Part shown: piece after piece, positions 61,194-64,000 of the stretch
Numbering within the stretch: the stretch's first letter is position 1
Layout of the letters: each line of letters begins with the position of its first letter
From: CAZEDU01 sp964511185
Lineage (GTDB): Bacteria; Myxococcota; Myxococcia; Myxococcales; Myxococcaceae
DNA: 64,000 nt
Direction: 5' to 3'
Assembly (NCBI GenBank): GCA_964511185.1
Contig: CAZEDU010000009.1
Location: forward strand, 1 to 64,000
Position numbers and translations under genes: made by a program
Notes under the pieces: model-generated
Told to the model about the DNA's origin: nothing
The model's input: the letters and a program-made list of their open reading frames with translations, nothing else
The model's database searches: none

Positions 61194-62447
61194 GTGCGCA
61201 TCGAATTGATTTGCACGGGGGACGAGCTCACCACCGGGCTCACCGTCGACACCAACAGCGCGTTCTCCCTGAGCAAGCTCTTCCACGAGCTCGGGCAAAA
61301 AGCGGAGCGGGTGACCGTCGTCGGCGACGACCGCGACGTCATCTGCGGAGCGCTCCGAGCCGCGAGCGAGCGGTCCGACGTGGTGCTGGTCTGCGGTGGC
61401 CTGGGCCCGACCACCGACGACCTCACCGCCGAGTGCGCGGCGAACGTCGGCAACGTGCCGCTCGTCGAGAACGCCGAGGTGATGGAGCGCATGCGCCAGC
61501 GCTTCGCCAAGCACAACATCGAGCTCACCCCCAACAACGTGCGGCAGGCGAGGGTGCCCGCCGACGCCGAGGTGGTGGTGAACCCGGTGGGCACCGCGCC
61601 GATGTTCATCCAACGCATCGGCCAGGCGACCTTCTTCTACCTGCCCGGCGTGCCGCGCGAGTACAAGCACCTGGTCGAGCACGAGGTGCTGCCGCGCCTC
61701 CGCGCGATGCTCGAGCGCGAGCCCGGCCGCGTCTACCGCGCGTTTCGGCTGCTCAAGACCGTCGGCTTGCCCGAGTCGCACCTCGACGCGCGGGTGGCGC
61801 CGCTCGCGAAGGTGCACCCCAAGGTCGTCTTCGGCTTTCGCACCCACGCTCCCGAGAACCACCTGAAGCTGATGGCCGAGGGCCACACGCAGGCCGAGGC
61901 GGACGAGGCGCTGCGGGCCGCCGAAGGCGCCGCGCGTCAGGTGCTCGCCCAGTGGCTGTTCGGCGCGGACGATGCGTCCTTCGCGCAGTCGGTCGGCGCG
62001 CTGCTCCGGTCCCAGCAGCTCACGCTCGCGCTCGCGGAGAGCCTCACCGGCGGAATGGCGGCCGAGCTCCTCACCGACGCCGCCGGCGCGAGCGAGTACT
62101 TCGTCGGCTCGGCGGTCACGTACCAGGACCGCCTCAAGCACCAATGGGCGGGCGTCGCGGAAGAGACGCTCGCGCGGCACGGGGCGGTCTCCGAGCCGGT
62201 CGCGCGCGAGATGGCCGAAGGCATCCGCCGGGCGACCGGCGCTCAGATCGGCCTGTCGGCCACCGGGTACGCCGGCCCCGGCGGCGGCACCGACGAAAAC
62301 CCAGTCGGCACTTTCTTCTGCGCGCTGGCGGACGGCAGAAGGACGGTGTGCGAAAAGCGCCGCGTGGCGGGAGATCGCCACCGCGTCCGGCAGTTCGCCG
62401 CGCACCACCTGCTCGACCTGCTTCGACGCCACCTGACGGAGACTTGA
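61194..62447 (+). CDS. cinA: CinA family protein (nicotinamide mononucleotide deamidase-like)
   Basis: The 417-residue protein joins two domains. The N-terminal MoaB/MogA-like domain has CTGDELTTGLTVDTNSAF and VCGGLGPTTDDLTAECAA. The C-terminal PncC (NMN deamidase) domain from about 265 has AESLTGGMAAELLTDAAGASEYFVGSAVTY and LSATGYAGPGGGTDENPVGTFF. CinA proteins recycle NMN and are damage-linked in some bacteria. It starts with GTG at 61194. The next gene begins 1 base after the stop. Confidence 0.94.
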   Translation: MRIELICTGDELTTGLTVDTNSAFSLSKLFHELGQKAERVTVVGDDRDVICGALRAASERSDVVLVCGGLGPTTDDLTAECAANVGNVPLVENAEVMERMRQRFAKHNIELTPNNVRQARVPADAEVVVNPVGTAPMFIQRIGQATFFYLPGVPREYKHLVEHEVLPRLRAMLEREPGRVYRAFRLLKTVGLPESHLDARVAPLAKVHPKVVFGFRTHAPENHLKLMAEGHTQAEADEALRAAEGAARQVLAQWLFGADDASFAQSVGALLRSQQLTLALAESLTGGMAAELLTDAAGASEYFVGSAVTYQDRLKHQWAGVAEETLARHGAVSEPVAREMAEGIRRATGAQIGLSATGYAGPGGGTDENPVGTFFCALADGRRTVCEKRRVAGDRHRVRQFAAHHLLDLLRRHLTET

Positions 62448-64000
62448 ATGAGCGACGTCACGCCCAGCGCCCAGCCTCGCCCGTCGTCGAACGTCGTCTT
62501 CACCGCGCTTCGCCTTTGGCTCACCGCCTACAAGGTCGAGGTCGCGCTCTTCGCCGTCAGCTTCCTGGTGCTCACCTTCTTCAGCGGGCCGCGCTTCCTG
62601 CGTCAGAGCGGCGCGCCGCACTTCGTCTACCAGGCGCAGGCGTGGCTCGAAGGGCGCATCGACATCGACCCGCAGGTATTGCCCAACTTCGAGGACTGGG
62701 CGTGCGTGCGCGGGGTCGGCGGCGAGAAGGTCCGCTGCTCGGTTCCAGCGCAGCCCACCGACAAGTGGTACGTCAGCTTTCCGTCCTTCCCCTCCGTGTT
62801 GATGCTGCCGTTCGTCGCGCTGCACGGCTACCAGTTCAACGACACCTCGTTCACCGTCTTCATCGCCGCGCTCAGCATCGCGCTCTTCTATTCGCTGCTG
62901 CGCCTGCTGCAGAAGAAGGCAGAGACCGAGCGCACCCGCGCCGAGAACGTCGCCATCGCGCTCTTGCTCGCGTTCGGCACGCTGTTCTTCTACTGCGCCA
63001 TTCGCGGTGAGGTCTGGTTCACCGCCGAAGTCATGGGCGTCGGGCTCACCACGCTCTACGTGCGCAACGCCGTCGGCGCGCGGAGGCCGTGGCTTGCGGG
63101 CTTGTACTTCTCGATGGCGGTGCTCACCCGGACGCCGCTGCTCTTCTCGGGCGTCTTCTTCGTGCTCGAGGCCATCTGCCCGGGCCCCAATCGCCTCGAG
63201 CAGCTCAAAGCGCTGCGGGAGAACTGGCAGCCTGCGCTTCGGAAGCTCGCGCGCTTCGCCGGCGGCATGGCCCCGCTCGCCGTGCTCGGCGCCATCAACA
63301 ACTACCTACGCTTCGGCAAGCTCGGCGAGTTCGGCCACTCGTTCCTCTTCAACAACCGCGTCAACGTCGACATCGATCGCTTCGGCCTCTTCAACCTCGT
63401 CTACCTCGGCCGCAACCTCGAGGCCGCGTTCTTCAAGCTCCCGCTCGTTCGCTTCGAGCCGACGTTTCGCTTGGGCTACGACCCGCACGGCCTCTCGTTG
63501 CTGCTCACGTTGCCGATTCTCGTCTTCCTGCTCGTGCCCAAGCCGCCCACTGCCCGGCAGCTCACGCCGTGGGCCGTCCTCGTCGGCTCCGCGTTGCCCG
63601 GCCTCGTCCTCACCGGTTGGCTCGGCGCCACCGCGCTCAAGCTCAGCCTGGTGCTGATGGTCGCCGTCCCCGCCGCCTACTTCGCCTGGAAGAAGGAAGA
63701 CCGTCCGAACCACTGGCAGCTGTGGCTCGCGCTCGGCGCCATCGCGCTCCTCGGGCTCGTTGGCCGAATGGAGCCGCTGCTCGCCTTCCGTCTGACCCTC
63801 GTCCTCTCGGTCGCGCTGTTGGCCGTGCTGAGCTGGCTCTCCCAGACCTTGCCCCGGCTGCACTGGTCGCTCTGGCTGACCGTCGCGGTCACCGCGCTCC
63901 CCGGGCTCGTCTACCAGAACACCGGCTACGCGCAGTTCGGCTTCCGGTTCAGCCTCGACTACACGCCATACTTGATGCTGCTCTTCGCCATCGGCGCTTG
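62448..64000 (+). CDS. Polytopic membrane protein, possibly GT-C glycosyltransferase-like, 3' end outside the window
   Basis: The frame is open to the end of the window (517 codons, no stop). It starts at an ATG directly after cinA. At least ten hydrophobic segments are visible (for example VEVALFAVSFLVLTFFSG, FIAALSIALFYSLLRLL, VAIALLLAFGTLFFYCAIRG, LSLLLTLPILVFLLVP). A periplasmic loop near residues 60-115 contains two cysteines (WACVRGVGGEKVRC). The layout (many spans, conserved charged residues in the first large loop) recalls GT-C glycosyltransferases and related dolichol-linked enzymes, but no definite motif was found. Confidence 0.65.
   Translation, partial: MSDVTPSAQPRPSSNVVFTALRLWLTAYKVEVALFAVSFLVLTFFSGPRFLRQSGAPHFVYQAQAWLEGRIDIDPQVLPNFEDWACVRGVGGEKVRCSVPAQPTDKWYVSFPSFPSVLMLPFVALHGYQFNDTSFTVFIAALSIALFYSLLRLLQKKAETERTRAENVAIALLLAFGTLFFYCAIRGEVWFTAEVMGVGLTTLYVRNAVGARRPWLAGLYFSMAVLTRTPLLFSGVFFVLEAICPGPNRLEQLKALRENWQPALRKLARFAGGMAPLAVLGAINNYLRFGKLGEFGHSFLFNNRVNVDIDRFGLFNLVYLGRNLEAAFFKLPLVRFEPTFRLGYDPHGLSLLLTLPILVFLLVPKPPTARQLTPWAVLVGSALPGLVLTGWLGATALKLSLVLMVAVPAAYFAWKKEDRPNHWQLWLALGAIALLGLVGRMEPLLAFRLTLVLSVALLAVLSWLSQTLPRLHWSLWLTVAVTALPGLVYQNTGYAQFGFRFSLDYTPYLMLLFAIGA

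Overview
The window is about 64 kb of high-GC DNA that looks like the chromosome of a myxobacterium (Myxococcota), most likely near the Cystobacterineae. Supporting signs are the exported DUF1592/DUF1552 gene pair, a Ser/Thr kinase, many lipoproteins and HEAT-repeat proteins, a pseudo-receiver plus coiled-coil protein of the FrzS/AglZ style, a LexA box of the Myxococcus type at recA, and a sigma54-driven structured RNA locus. No phage, insertion sequence, CRISPR array, rRNA or tRNA was seen. A 10-base N gap at 45174-45183 shows that the sequence is a draft assembly.

Layout. 1-6000: the end of a PilZ-FHA protein, glmU, a small membrane protein, glmS and a methyltransferase. 6200-10230: an exported DUF1592/DUF1552 pair and a lipoprotein. 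10230-14810: a kinase, a GNAT acetyltransferase, a membrane protein, recA with its SOS promoter, and a lipoprotein whose start codon lies in a perfect hairpin. 14810-19110: a HEAT-repeat lipoprotein, a HAMP protein and an unknown two-gene operon. 19600-22630: fmt, an AroQ-like pseudoenzyme and rsmB, translationally coupled. 22630-28410: a LysR regulator, a creatininase-family hydrolase, an aryl-CoA ligase, a lytic transglycosylase and a glycosyltransferase. 28470-31360: a two-gene operon encoding a lipoprotein with a complete eukaryotic-type protein-arginine deiminase (PAD) domain, followed by a HEAT-like protein. 31520-37730: acyl-CoA dehydrogenase, enoyl-CoA hydratase, RidA-like, SDR, glutaryl-CoA-dehydrogenase-like and thioesterase genes, interrupted by an AbiEi/DUF559-like gene and a 47-residue acidic protein. 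37730-46780: a DUF2058 protein, a lipoprotein, the sigma54/sRNA locus, an M3-like peptidase, an RNA pseudouridine synthase, a GT2 fusion protein, an outer-membrane protein split by the N gap, and galU. 46785-56520: priA, a very long pseudo-receiver/coiled-coil/DUF4388/J-like protein, def, nth, an M23 peptidase and an HU gene with a palindromic operator. 56850-64000: a beta-helix protein, a simple-repeat patch, an outer-membrane protein, an alpha/beta hydrolase, pssA, cinA and an integral membrane protein that runs off the end.

How the genes work together. glmS, glmU and galU supply UDP-GlcNAc and UDP-glucose for the envelope. The lytic transglycosylase, the M23 peptidase and pssA also serve envelope work. 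fmt, rsmB and def serve translation. recA, priA and nth serve DNA repair and replication restart. The aryl-CoA ligase and the 31.5-37.7 kb genes look like parts of an aryl-CoA (perhaps 2-aminobenzoyl-CoA) and beta-oxidation-like catabolic set. The items most worth a second look are the PAD lipoprotein operon, the sigma54-driven RNA locus, the AroQ pseudoenzyme, the start-codon hairpin downstream of recA and the small acidic protein.
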